DNA from: Puniceicoccaceae bacterium K14
GTDB lineage: Bacteria; Verrucomicrobiota; Verrucomicrobiia; Opitutales; Opitutaceae
Direction: 5' to 3'
Assembly (NCBI GenBank): GCA_022538095.1
Contig: JAKYXN010000042.1
Span: 1 to 46,051, forward strand
DNA length: 46,051 nucleotides
Below the pieces are notes generated by a model. It was not told where the DNA came from. It ran no database searches and saw only the letters and a program-made list of their open reading frames with translations. Positions 15,785 to 24,424 of the stretch are shown one piece after another. Each line of letters starts with the position of its first letter. Position 1 is the stretch's first letter. The translations under genes and the position numbers were made by a program.

Positions 15785-16915
15785 TTGAATTCTCTTCGCA
15801 TTTGCCTGGTCGAACCCTTTTACGGTGGATCCCATAAACGCTGGGCGGATGAGCTAAAACGCTTCTCTTCCCATTCGATAGACATCCTAGCACTCCCCGG
15901 ACGTCACTGGAAATGGCGTATGCACGGAGGAGCAATCACTTTAGCTCAAGAGTTTAAGGATCGCGGCAAATCCTACGATATTATTCTCGCTAGCGACATG
16001 CTGGACCTAAGCTTGTTCGTATCATTGATTGGCGAATCGATTGCAGGAGCTGCCACTGCGATTTACTTTCACGAAAACCAACTCACCTACCCGTGGTCCC
16101 CAAGGGACAAAGACACCCAGAAAGGACGCGACAATCACTACGCGTTTATAAACTACAGCAGTGCATTGGCTGCGGATAAAGTATTCTTCAATTCCAATTA
16201 TCATAAAAACAGTTTCCTCAACGAGCTCCCTAAATTTCTAGCGCAGTATCCAGACTTCGAAAACAAATCGACTATACAGTCTATTAGGGAAAAATGTGAG
16301 ACACTCCATTTGTGTATGGATTTGAAAGCATTCGACTTGCACAAACCTATTGAAGCAATCGAGAACGATGCACCTACGATCCTCTGGAATCACCGCTGGG
16401 AGTACGACAAAAATCCAATGGGCTTCTTTAGAGTTATTAATATTCTCCGCAAGCGACGTCTTCCATTTCGCCTCGCTCTTTTAGGAGAGCACTTTCAGGT
16501 AGAACCTCCCTATTTTGCCAAAGCTAAACAGCAACTAAGTGATAAAATCATTCAATACGGTCATGTGTCATCGTTTGAAGAATACGCTAGTTGGCTGTGG
16601 CGATCTGACATCGCTCTTGTAACCTCGGTGCAAGATTTTTTTGGCGGAAGCGTTGTTGAGTCTATTTATTGCAACGCCTTGCCACTACTCCCGAACAGGC
16701 TGGCGTACCCTGAACATATAACAATAACTAATCAAAAAGACTGTTTTTACGAACAAGAGAAAGATCTCGTCGAAAAATTGGTTGAGATTATTGAAACGAA
16801 ATCGTGGAAGAGTGCCTCAATCGACAAGTCCGTGATTGATTCATACGATTGGACCCATGGTATTCATAAATACGATAGCGCTTTCGAAGAACTAGCTTCC
16901 ACTAAAGCTCCATAA
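15785..16915 (+). CDS. tRNA-queuosine alpha-mannosyltransferase-like glycosyltransferase (GTDC1/QTMAN family)
   Basis: The 376-residue protein starts at a TTG; this start puts MNSLRICLVEPFYGGSHKRW over MSILIIEAFYGGSHK of animal GTDC1. Further shared blocks are LPGRHWKWRMHGGAI (LPAKKWHWRARTSAL), YFHENQLTYP (YFHENQLIYP), WNHRWEYDKNPMGFFRV (WPHRWEHDKDPESFFKV), and DFFGGSVVESIYCNALPLLP...YPE ([20 protein letters not shown]...YPE). GTDC1 is the enzyme that attaches mannose to queuosine at position 34 of tRNA-Asp, using GDP-mannose. By homology this bacterial protein could glycosylate queuosine in tRNA, but I see no queuosine biosynthesis gene in the window. It is a GT4-like two-domain fold (DUF3524 N-terminal domain), cytoplasmic, without membrane segments. 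Its end overlaps the convergent peptidase gene by 14 bases. Family assignment is firm; substrate is inference. Confidence 0.82.
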   Translation: MNSLRICLVEPFYGGSHKRWADELKRFSSHSIDILALPGRHWKWRMHGGAITLAQEFKDRGKSYDIILASDMLDLSLFVSLIGESIAGAATAIYFHENQLTYPWSPRDKDTQKGRDNHYAFINYSSALAADKVFFNSNYHKNSFLNELPKFLAQYPDFENKSTIQSIREKCETLHLCMDLKAFDLHKPIEAIENDAPTILWNHRWEYDKNPMGFFRVINILRKRRLPFRLALLGEHFQVEPPYFAKAKQQLSDKIIQYGHVSSFEEYASWLWRSDIALVTSVQDFFGGSVVESIYCNALPLLPNRLAYPEHITITNQKDCFYEQEKDLVEKLVEIIETKSWKSASIDKSVIDSYDWTHGIHKYDSAFEELASTKAP

Positions 16916-18044
16916 GGAGAGCACTATTGAGGTATTTTTCAAGGTACTCATATCGAATAACCCCATATCCTCCAGCACCCCAATCACGGCCCCAAGAGTT
17001 TCTAAATATAAACGAAGTATCTTCTAAACGACCTGTTTCGCACCGATACCCGACTAAAGTCACTGCGTGTCCTGCACCTTGCAAAGGCGTTTGCTTTCTC
17101 AACAAGGCCGTTTTCGCCAATTTATTATAATGCGGCCACGCGAGGCCTATAACAATGGGTTTATCACCATTCAGAGCATGAATGATATTTGCAATTTTCG
17201 TTGAATTGGAGCGCCCAGGGACTAAGTACGCCGAAATCTTAGAGCGCTCCCGCGCACTTTCAATTACAGCATCACTAGGCGAGTGATCTGTATTCATTCC
17301 GCCAAAAAGCGAATACGGCATCTGCGAACGCAACGGAATCCCATATGCTCTAAGAGCTTGGGCTACCTCCAATAGAGTAAAACCAATGTCGAAACCCGAC
17401 TCTTGGTGTCCATTAAGCCCATTAACACCCCTGCCCAAAGTCTGTAGTACCGCCCAAATCAGATACTCTTCAGAAAATTTTTCCGTAACTCCTGTCCGTT
17501 TAGCTCTCAAATACTCGATAGCGCTTACCATGGCGAAAACAGCGCAACTTGGGCGCGAGCCTTGATTACGGGTTCCGAGTTCGAGCGATGAATATATTGG
17601 TCGAAAATCCACATTGTTTTGAACGACTGGTGGACTTCCGAATAGGCTCATCAGATTACCCGATTCTTCATTTGATCTAGGTTTAGGATCAGAAGTAGGC
17701 TGTTTGATTAATCGCTCTTGCACCTGCTTTGCCAGGATCTCCCGGCGAGCATGGTCACGCTCTTCGTCGTAGTTTAAATCGGACTTCAACTCATCGGGCA
17801 AATCTTTGAGTTCGAGCTGCGCGATACCTGCAGAATGAAAAATGACTATCGATGAATCATTCAGCTCCTTAATTCGCACGTTTTTGTATGCTTTGCCCCC
17901 CACATGGATTTCCGTGAATCGATCATCGGAATTCTGTTCCCCGTAAACGCTATAACAAAGCGTGGCAAAAAGCAAAAAAAACGAGAGACAGGGCAAGGCT
18001 TGTATCCTTGTGCACCTATCTCTCGTTTGAAAATTCGGTCTCAA
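16902..18044 (-). CDS. Secreted papain-like (C1A) cysteine peptidase with an N-terminal SHD1-like module
   Basis: The 380-residue protein begins at a TTG at 18044; no ATG is available upstream of the signal peptide (LPCLSFFLLFATLCYSVYG). Residues about 43-92 (FTEIHVGGKAYKNVRIKEL ... LELKDLPDEL) form a small beta module seen in many verrucomicrobial and planctomycetal secreted proteins. The peptidase domain has the oxyanion glutamine and nucleophile in RNQGSRPSCAVFAM (Gln161, Cys167), the histidine in GAGHAVTLVGY (His326) and the asparagine in FRNSWG (Asn349), so it looks active. The domain lacks a long inhibitory propeptide. It follows the chemoreceptor gene by 34 bases on the same strand. 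A terminator-like hairpin lies within its first 25 codons, which makes both the start choice and its expression unusual. Confidence 0.8.
   Translation of the reverse strand: MRPNFQTRDRCTRIQALPCLSFFLLFATLCYSVYGEQNSDDRFTEIHVGGKAYKNVRIKELNDSSIVIFHSAGIAQLELKDLPDELKSDLNYDEERDHARREILAKQVQERLIKQPTSDPKPRSNEESGNLMSLFGSPPVVQNNVDFRPIYSSLELGTRNQGSRPSCAVFAMVSAIEYLRAKRTGVTEKFSEEYLIWAVLQTLGRGVNGLNGHQESGFDIGFTLLEVAQALRAYGIPLRSQMPYSLFGGMNTDHSPSDAVIESARERSKISAYLVPGRSNSTKIANIIHALNGDKPIVIGLAWPHYNKLAKTALLRKQTPLQGAGHAVTLVGYRCETGRLEDTSFIFRNSWGRDWGAGGYGVIRYEYLEKYLNSALLMEL
17974..18028 (-). terminator. Intrinsic terminator or attenuator-like hairpin inside the peptidase 5' coding region
   Basis: On the minus strand AAACGAGAGA (18028-18019) pairs perfectly with TCTCTCGTTT (17988-17979), with further inner pairing CAAGG/CCTTG. 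The right arm runs into eight consecutive T residues (17981-17974). This is a textbook intrinsic terminator. It lies about 50-100 bases after the chemoreceptor stop, so it may end that transcript. It also lies over codons 6-24 of the peptidase, where the T-run encodes the hydrophobic FF/LL of the signal peptide. Any peptidase mRNA starting upstream must read through it. Confidence 0.65.
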
Positions 18045-18078
18045 TTCTAGTAGATTTCTTTGGGAAATTCAGCTAATT

Positions 18079-20013
18079 CTAGTTATCCCATCCATCGCCA
18101 AAAACATCGCTTGTTGCTGGGCTTTTAGCAGAGCTTCTAGGACTAAAATCATCAAAGCTACTGTTATCTTTTACTGTAGTGATTGGACTCGGTGTTGATT
18201 CGACCTTTGGAGAATTAGCCTTTGGCGATGAACCATTACCATAAATTACTGTTACGAGGTTGTGGATAGCTCCTTGCATGTCATTCGACCCTTCCAAAAG
18301 TACTTTAGAAGACGATGCAGTCTCTTGCGCACCTGCGGCATTACGCTGCGTTACGCTGTCCATTTGAGCAATTGAATTCTGAATAAGCGAGACACCTTTG
18401 TTTTGCTCTACTGATGCATCCGAAATTTGCATAACGAGCTCGTCCATCTGTTGAGTTCGCTCTACGATTGACTGCAAATTCTCAGCAACTTTCTGGTTAA
18501 GCTCTACACCACGCTCACTTTTCTGAACGGAGTTTTCAATTTTCTCTGCTGTCAAAGAAGCTGCTTCGGCACTTCGATGGGCTAGACTGCGTACTTCATC
18601 TGCAACTACAGCAAATCCTGCTCCCGATTCACCTGCACGGGCTGCTTCAACTGCGGCATTCAGAGCCAGAATATTCGTTTGGAAAGCGATTTCATCGATC
18701 GTCTTGATGATATTAGCAATATTATCACTAGAGTCCTTAATATCTTGCATCGCGTTGACCATGTCATTCATCGAGTCAGCTCCAGTTTCCGCAGCTACAC
18801 GTGCTTCGCGAGCAAGCTTCTTAGCGCTCTCTGCATTCTGAGCATTCTTCTCTGTCATCGCGTTCACTTCCTCGAGGGAAGAACTGGTTTCCTCAATTGC
18901 AGCAGCCTGTTCAGAAGCATCACGGGCTAAGGATTCACTATTGGATGATACAGTTTGAGAAGCTTGATAAGTCTCCACAGCGTTCGATTCCAAGCGAGTA
19001 ACAATCAAACTGATTTGTTTCGTAATACCGCGAACAATCAAACTACTAACAGTGACTCCAAGTCCCAATCCAATAGCGCTTATAGCTATTACCCACCATC
19101 GAGCAGTCGCTTGATGACTTTCCGCTGAACTCTGCAATGCACCTTGATTTGCGACAATTTTCGCCTGCATCGCTCCAATTTTTTCACTAAATTTTGGTCC
19201 AACCGGCAACAGCTCATTCGCATTGATTCTCTTCACATCCGAAAGCACGTCAGCTAATGTATTCAAATCTTGAACAAGAATAGTAGAACTCGCCAATCCT
19301 TTACTTAATGCTTTTTCCTTATCTTCGTCTTTCAGCGATTCATCGAACTCAACATTCATATTGTAATCGTCGAGCAATCCAGTTAGCTGAGATTCAAGCT
19401 TGGCTACAATTTCCTTACTCAAAGCAACGTCTTTTTCGTTAAAGTTAACAATAAAGCGATTCATCGCCGCTTCCAATTCAAAAGCGCTTTGTAATGCAGA
19501 CGAAGTCGCAAACGCTCCTGCAATGTCCCCTTTCGCTTGGTCTGCTGCGAGCATCTCTCGGAGAGTTTCCTTTACGGTCTCCTCGGCTGGCGTTATCGAA
19601 TTATCAATCAAGTCATGTTCCTGTGTTCGCAACGATACAACTTGATTGAATGCATCATTGTACGAATTCATTAAACCTTCAGCAGATTTTAAAAGACTCT
19701 TCGCTTCTTGGTCCTCTGTACTCGAAATTGCAGTTGAGAAAAGGTCACCAAGTTTTGAATTCATGGCACGGTGCTTCGAAACTAGGGATTCGTCTCCAGT
19801 ACCCAAATACTCGTTGATGTTAGATCGTATTTCAAGTACTGACGAACTCATAACCCAAGCAGCTTCGCTTTCACTTACGCTTTGAGAGAACAGTCCGAAA
19901 GATTTATTCAAACTAGAGACTGCCCATAAGGATACAGCTCCTAGGATTACGAAAAAGGCTAACGCTAAGCCTATTGTCGCAGATATTTTTTTAGCGAGAG
20001 ATAATGAGTTCAT
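18079..20013 (-). CDS. Methyl-accepting chemotaxis protein
   Basis: The 644-residue transducer has an N-terminal membrane helix (about 13-33), a periplasmic four-helix-bundle-like sensor (34-304) and a second helix (306-327). A long cytoplasmic coiled coil follows. The hairpin tip that contacts CheA and CheW is complete: [24 protein letters not shown] at about 440-462, followed by [19 protein letters not shown]. Methylation-helix sequence ([27 protein letters not shown]) begins only about 35 residues after the second membrane helix, so no complete HAMP domain fits between. The C-terminus (FGDGWDN) is not the NWETF receptor-tethering peptide. The ligand is unknown. It lies 78 bases downstream of the TonB-domain gene on the same strand. 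No che genes are present in the window. Confidence 0.92.
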   Translation of the reverse strand: MNSLSLAKKISATIGLALAFFVILGAVSLWAVSSLNKSFGLFSQSVSESEAAWVMSSSVLEIRSNINEYLGTGDESLVSKHRAMNSKLGDLFSTAISSTEDQEAKSLLKSAEGLMNSYNDAFNQVVSLRTQEHDLIDNSITPAEETVKETLREMLAADQAKGDIAGAFATSSALQSAFELEAAMNRFIVNFNEKDVALSKEIVAKLESQLTGLLDDYNMNVEFDESLKDEDKEKALSKGLASSTILVQDLNTLADVLSDVKRINANELLPVGPKFSEKIGAMQAKIVANQGALQSSAESHQATARWWVIAISAIGLGLGVTVSSLIVRGITKQISLIVTRLESNAVETYQASQTVSSNSESLARDASEQAAAIEETSSSLEEVNAMTEKNAQNAESAKKLAREARVAAETGADSMNDMVNAMQDIKDSSDNIANIIKTIDEIAFQTNILALNAAVEAARAGESGAGFAVVADEVRSLAHRSAEAASLTAEKIENSVQKSERGVELNQKVAENLQSIVERTQQMDELVMQISDASVEQNKGVSLIQNSIAQMDSVTQRNAAGAQETASSSKVLLEGSNDMQGAIHNLVTVIYGNGSSPKANSPKVESTPSPITTVKDNSSFDDFSPRSSAKSPATSDVFGDGWDN

Positions 20014-20091
20014 AGTGGGATTAATGTCGATGCTTTTAAAGGACTAGGGTAATGGTAATGTTCACGAAACCGGGAAAAATGGAGCTGAGAC

Positions 20092-20610
20092 TCACCCGCC
20101 GGTAAATTTAAACGGAACGCGTAGTTTTGCTTTCACTGCTTTCCCTCCGAGTTTCGCTGGGGCAAATTTCCACTGCTTTGCAGCGACTACGGATACCTCT
20201 TCTAACTCTGGGTGAGTTGATTTATTGACTTTGGCAAAGATCACTTTGCCCTTTTGATCTAGAACAAGGTCGAGGCTCACCATTCCCTTAAATCCCGGAG
20301 AGTTAACCGAGTCAGGAACCTTCGGCATACTACTCGATTTAATTACCGGATTTGAGTCCCACTTAGTGTAGACATCTACAAAATGCGGGTTGGAATCAGA
20401 CCATGACTTGATTGCCCCTTGTGAAGCAGCATCAAACCCATCTAACGGGTAAGAGGTTCCTGCAATAGAAACCTGTCCGTCGACTATCTTTGAGATGTCT
20501 CCATCAACTGCCGTACCGTCCGCCAATGTATATGTATCAGCAATAGCAATTGGAGTAACTGCAACCGTCGCAGCTAACAGGAGACCTTTGAGTGATTTGT
20601 GAATGTTCAT
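20092..20610 (-). CDS. Periplasmic protein with SHD1-like module and TonB C-terminal domain
   Basis: The 172-residue protein carries a cleavable-looking signal peptide (SLKGLLLAATVAVTPIAIA-D), so it is probably free in the periplasm. Classical TonB is instead anchored by an N-terminal helix. Residues 25-70 (TYTLADGTAVDGDISKIVDGQVSI ... SYPLDGFDA) resemble the SHD1 beta module. Residues 75-172 match the TonB C-terminal fold: GMVSLDLVLDQKGKVIFAKV, then VVAAKQWKFAPAKLGGKAVKAKLRVPFKF. In TonB this domain contacts the TonB box of outer-membrane transporters. Whether a soluble version transmits energy is doubtful, and it may be a structural or binding variant. No exbB/exbD neighbours are present. 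It precedes the chemoreceptor gene. Confidence 0.75.
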   Translation of the reverse strand: MNIHKSLKGLLLAATVAVTPIAIADTYTLADGTAVDGDISKIVDGQVSIAGTSYPLDGFDAASQGAIKSWSDSNPHFVDVYTKWDSNPVIKSSSMPKVPDSVNSPGFKGMVSLDLVLDQKGKVIFAKVNKSTHPELEEVSVVAAKQWKFAPAKLGGKAVKAKLRVPFKFTGG

Positions 20611-20943
20611 TTTATCGTTTAATAACCAGTGTTTGAGAATAGAATGATGCGACGGATTTAGTCGTCATTTTCTTCTATCGCCGACGGTGCCAAAAACTTT
20701 ACAATTGAAGGAGGCAACAGTTCTTCGCACAAAGACCTAATCGATAGAACCCAAGAACAGAGTGGTTGTTTACCCGCACATCTAGATTCACGCCAAACAG
20801 CTCCAATACCTATGACACTAGATTGTTGATGAGTAAATGCGCTCATCGATTCGCAATTTCAGCGCACTTTGCTACTAAAATGTAAATATTGCCAAAATCG
20901 AAAGCAGATCATTAACGATCAAAGATAGAGAACCCTAAAGCCC
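20611..20943. other. Intergenic stretch with no supported gene
   Basis: This 333-base gap separates the dgt stop from the TonB-domain gene start, both on the minus strand. It should contain the promoter of the latter. A 62-codon minus-strand open stretch at 20658-20846 has no recognisable motif, and I do not call it. No RNA motif was seen. Confidence 0.4.
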
Positions 20944-22212
20944 CTACTCTAGATCAATTAAAGAGGCGTATTCTGGATCGTACAAACGCTTATAGATTCT
21001 CAACGCTTGACCGTCTGTGAGGCTAGCGAGGTAATCACGCACAATTAGCCACTTATCATCGCTCTGCGAATTCTTTATAAGATTCGCTGTCATTTCAGGA
21101 AGTATGGCGAACGAAGAAGATCTTCTTTCGCCCAAATAACAATCGCGTAAGGCTTCAAATATTCCAACCAGTATCTTATCGCCTTTGTAGTCCATTTGCT
21201 GCAAAGGCGCAGACTTAAAAATCAAATCAAACGCTAGCTTTTTGTAGAACCGCGCCTGGCTCTTAATCTCGCTACCTACAACCAAATTGAAGGCGTATCG
21301 GTTCGACTCCTGAGAAAGGGCATTATCCGCACGAACGAGTTTACAGGCACCGATAAATGCCCCGATTTTAGTGCCAAATACCGCCTCAAGCCGGTCCCTT
21401 CGAATATCGTTAACAAATCGCTCGAATATTGGCTGAGTTTCGGCAGTCAGCCCGTTCTTCTCCGCCCAGTTTTCCAATCTTTCCACCGTAATGAAACGAG
21501 CGCGAACACCATCTACGATATCATTGATACAATAAGCGGTATCGTCTGACCAATCCATGATCTGGCACTCGATACTCGAATACTGACTAAATGCGCCTGC
21601 TTTCTGCCTCCCTTGTAATTCGTGGGCTCTTTCATGGGCAAAATCACGGTACTGTAGTTGGAAATCGTATATGAAATGATTACTTGGGCTGTCCAATTCG
21701 CTGTACAGATTCTTATATTTTAGAATGCCATCAATAAAACTGCGCGTAGGAGTCATACCATCCTGCCTACTTGGCGATTGGTATAAGGTCTCTGTCAATA
21801 GCCTCAAGGTTTGAGCATTTCCTTCAAAGCCTCCTTTATCCTTAAACAATCGATGCAAGGTTTTCTCGCCCCCATGACCGAAAGGAGGATGCCCTAAATC
21901 ATGGCTTAAACAGGTCGCCTCTACAAGATCAGAGTCAATGTAGAACGAGTCCTCAAGGTGCTCGCTCTTTGCCTTCAATGCATGGCAAATAGAACGGCCA
22001 ATTTGAGCTACTTCAATAGAATGAGTCAGTCGCGTTCTATAAAAATCATACTCTCCCGAAAGATAAACCTGAGTTTTCGACTGCAACTTGCGAAAAGCAG
22101 ACGAATGAATAACTCGATCCCGATCAACTTGAAAAGCAGATCGATAATCCTTTGGGCGGCTCCCTTTCAAGGTTTGAAGATCGTACTCATTATAAAATTT
22201 ATTTTCGCTCAT
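20944..22212 (-). CDS. dgt: dGTP triphosphohydrolase (dGTPase family, HD domain)
   Basis: The 422-residue protein has the HD-domain phosphohydrolase signature in order: RDRVIHSSAFRKLQSKTQV, then TRLTHSIEVAQIGRSI (His64). CLSHDLGHPPFGHGGE (His104-Asp105 and following histidines) is next, and then GGFEGNAQTLRLLT. These are the metal ligands and the substrate-binding segment of dGTPases, which convert dGTP to deoxyguanosine and tripolyphosphate and so help balance dNTP pools. The length is closer to the deoxyguanosinetriphosphate triphosphohydrolase-like group than to the 505-residue E. coli Dgt, so substrate breadth may differ. It is divergent from the thioredoxin-like gene. A dCTPase-like MazG protein encoded nearby (24586-24942) is another nucleotide house-cleaner. 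Confidence 0.9.
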   Translation of the reverse strand: MSENKFYNEYDLQTLKGSRPKDYRSAFQVDRDRVIHSSAFRKLQSKTQVYLSGEYDFYRTRLTHSIEVAQIGRSICHALKAKSEHLEDSFYIDSDLVEATCLSHDLGHPPFGHGGEKTLHRLFKDKGGFEGNAQTLRLLTETLYQSPSRQDGMTPTRSFIDGILKYKNLYSELDSPSNHFIYDFQLQYRDFAHERAHELQGRQKAGAFSQYSSIECQIMDWSDDTAYCINDIVDGVRARFITVERLENWAEKNGLTAETQPIFERFVNDIRRDRLEAVFGTKIGAFIGACKLVRADNALSQESNRYAFNLVVGSEIKSQARFYKKLAFDLIFKSAPLQQMDYKGDKILVGIFEALRDCYLGERRSSSFAILPEMTANLIKNSQSDDKWLIVRDYLASLTDGQALRIYKRLYDPEYASLIDLE

Positions 22213-22363
22213 CGTCAGATTACGGAGTTACAACTTGGGGTATAACACACGATTTTTTAAATTAGCCAAGCACGCCAGTTTAAATTTATTATGTAAAAAG
22301 CAATTACGAAGAGTGATGGCTCAAGCTAGATGAGGCACTTGCCGATTAGATCCCCCAAAAGTC

Positions 22364-22780
22364 ATGAACAAAAGACTCTTTCACAAGCTCCTTCTTCCAC
22401 TCGCACTATTAACACTTCTATCTTTAGCAAAAGCGGATGAAGACAGAGCAAACGTGACTGGCATGTATTTTTACGCCTCATGGTGCGCTGCTTGCAAAAC
22501 TCTAGAGCCTAAACTGGAAGAGGCTAAGTCGCTCGCAAGTGATAACTCCTTTGAACTCGTTCGATTTGACGTTTCCAATAAGGCAAAACAAAACGCATCC
22601 AAATTACTCGCAGCTGAATTGAATCTTGAAAGCATGTACGAAAAAATCGGCGTCAAATCTGGAATCGTCGTTCTAGTCGACACTCAAACGGGAAAAGAAA
22701 TCGGGCGCATAAAGAGATCCGATGCTCCTCAAGCTATCGCGAAAAAAATAGCTAATGCAGAAGAATCTCTTAAGATTTAG
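22364..22780 (+). CDS. Periplasmic thioredoxin-like protein
   Basis: The 138-residue protein starts with a signal peptide (KRLFHKLLLPLALLTLLSLAKA). It continues with a thioredoxin fold whose active site is FYASWCAACKTLEP (Cys41 and Cys44, WCAAC). The region VKSGIVVLVDTQTGKEIGRI corresponds to the cis-proline strand, but the usual cis-proline (TP) is replaced, here by an SG step. The protein should act outside the cytoplasm, either reducing disulfides or as a Tlp-type redox partner. It is a single gene, ending at a bidirectional terminator shared with glyA. Confidence 0.8.
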   Translation: MNKRLFHKLLLPLALLTLLSLAKADEDRANVTGMYFYASWCAACKTLEPKLEEAKSLASDNSFELVRFDVSNKAKQNASKLLAAELNLESMYEKIGVKSGIVVLVDTQTGKEIGRIKRSDAPQAIAKKIANAEESLKI

Positions 22781-22804
22781 ATCAACAATCGAAATTTTGA
22801 TAAC

Positions 22805-22836
22805 AAAAAAGCGACCTCACAAGAGGTCGCCTTTTT
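22805..22836. terminator. Bidirectional intrinsic terminator between the thioredoxin-like gene and glyA
   Basis: GCGACCTC-acaa-GAGGTCGC is a perfect 8-bp stem (22811-22830). It is flanked by an A-run on the left and a T-run on the right, so it can stop transcripts from both convergent genes. Confidence 0.92.
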
Positions 22837-22855
22837 CACGAAATAGATTAATCAA

Positions 22856-24385
22856 TTAAGCGCAGAAATGCTTTTTCAAAAACGCTAAATCGATTTCTGG
22901 ATACAGAACGAATTTGTCGAGCAAAGCCTTTACGCGGCCTTTAGCTTCCTCGCTGACACCCTCAGTAATGGTAAACTTAACCTTGCTTGCCTTTCCTGCA
23001 TTCTTACCGCTACTTAAAATCACAGGCTTCGTATTAGATAGGATCAGTTTGAAAATAGAGGCAATTTCCTTCATTTCCTCAACACCCATCCCCAAAGAAG
23101 TAATCGCAGGCGTTCCAACACGCAATCCACTTGTATACCAAGGGCCGTTTACATCGAAAGGAAGCGAATTACGGTTCAAGGTAATACCTGCCTCACGCAC
23201 GGCATTCTCCGCCTGACGACCGTTCAAACCAAACGGAGTCACGTCGATAAGCAACAAATGGTTGTCCGTACCACCAGAAGCAACAGTCAAGCCTTGAGCC
23301 ACCATTTCCTCTGCCATTGCGTTTGAGTTTTCTACAATTTTGGACGCATACTCCTTAAACCCTGACGAATTTGCCTCTTTGAAAGCGATCGCTTTTGCAG
23401 CCATCATATGCGGTAATGGTCCACCAATTACGAGCGGGCATCCTTTATCGACAAACTCAGCAAACTCTTCCTTACAAAGCACGATTCCACCACGTGGCCC
23501 ACGAAGGGTTTTGTGCGTAGTAGATGTGACAACATCCGCAAATGGGAATGGATTGTAATCACCTTGAAAAACACCGCCAGCAACAAGACCAGCAAAGTGG
23601 GCCATATCGACCATGAGCACTGCTCCTACCTTGTCTGCGATTTCTTTCATGCGGCGGAAGTCCATTTTTCTTGGATACGCACTGTAACCGGCAAGGAGGA
23701 TCAATGGCTTGATCTCGATCGCTTGCTTCTCCAACTCGTCGTAATCAAGAAGCCCCGTTTCCTTGCTAACTGCATAGCTGTATGCATCGAAGAATTGAGC
23801 CGATACGTTTTGACGGTAACCATGAGTTAAATGCCCTCCGGAATAATAATCCAAGCCTAGCATCTTTTGATTACCCATGCTGTTACGAATCTTATTCCAG
23901 TCGTCGCGGGAGAGCTTTGCTGGGTTTGTTTCGCCTAAGGCTTCCATTTCAGGAACACCCACCCGAGCTTGAAGGATCGCCCAAAATGCAATCATATTTG
24001 CATCCGCGCCCGAGTGAGGTTGGACATAAGCGTGTTCCGCTCCAAAAAGCTCGCAGGCTTCTTTCGATGCTGCTGCTTCGATCGAGTCAATATTGTCGCA
24101 ACCCGCATAAAAGCGAGATCCCGCAAAACCCTCGGCGTATTTGTCGGTCAACAAATTCCCCATCGCTGCTTGGGTGTTCAGAGACGTGTAATTTTCTGAA
24201 GCAATTAGCTTCAAATGACTACGCTGGTCTTCCAACTCCTTGACGATAGAAGCGGAAATCTCTGGATTTACTGCAGCGACTTGCTGCAAATTGCATACAT
24301 AAGACAGGAATCCGGCATCTACCGAATCTGGCGTGTTATCAGAAAGATAACTTTCGACGGCTGTAGTGGCTTGAATCAGTGACAT
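22856..24385 (-). CDS. glyA: Serine hydroxymethyltransferase, long form
   Basis: The 509-residue PLP enzyme interconverts serine and glycine, loading one-carbon units on tetrahydrofolate. The core is unmistakable: LIASENYTS (57-68), TDKYAEGFAGSRFYAGC, YVQPHSGADANM, and the Schiff-base lysine in TSTTHKTLRGPRGG (Lys292). VDMAHFAGLVAGG and TSGLRVGTPAITS are also present. Most bacterial GlyA proteins have about 415-430 residues. This one has an extra N-terminal stretch of about 40 residues and an insertion around 143-175 (GVPEMEALGETNPAKLSRDDW). A form of about 497 residues is known from Chlamydia, supporting a PVC-group origin. The leader carries a candidate ZTP riboswitch, which fits the folate/one-carbon role. 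Confidence 0.95.
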   Translation of the reverse strand: MSLIQATTAVESYLSDNTPDSVDAGFLSYVCNLQQVAAVNPEISASIVKELEDQRSHLKLIASENYTSLNTQAAMGNLLTDKYAEGFAGSRFYAGCDNIDSIEAAASKEACELFGAEHAYVQPHSGADANMIAFWAILQARVGVPEMEALGETNPAKLSRDDWNKIRNSMGNQKMLGLDYYSGGHLTHGYRQNVSAQFFDAYSYAVSKETGLLDYDELEKQAIEIKPLILLAGYSAYPRKMDFRRMKEIADKVGAVLMVDMAHFAGLVAGGVFQGDYNPFPFADVVTSTTHKTLRGPRGGIVLCKEEFAEFVDKGCPLVIGGPLPHMMAAKAIAFKEANSSGFKEYASKIVENSNAMAEEMVAQGLTVASGGTDNHLLLIDVTPFGLNGRQAENAVREAGITLNRNSLPFDVNGPWYTSGLRVGTPAITSLGMGVEEMKEIASIFKLILSNTKPVILSSGKNAGKASKVKFTITEGVSEEAKGRVKALLDKFVLYPEIDLAFLKKHFCA

Positions 24386-24424
24386 AAATGGAAGCTTTCT
24401 CTTAAAAAATAAGATGATGTAACG

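Noticed and set aside
20658-20846. 62-codon minus-strand open frame in the gap between dgt and the TonB-domain gene
   Set aside because: It has no motif, signal or conserved-looking composition, and the gap is better explained as a promoter region.
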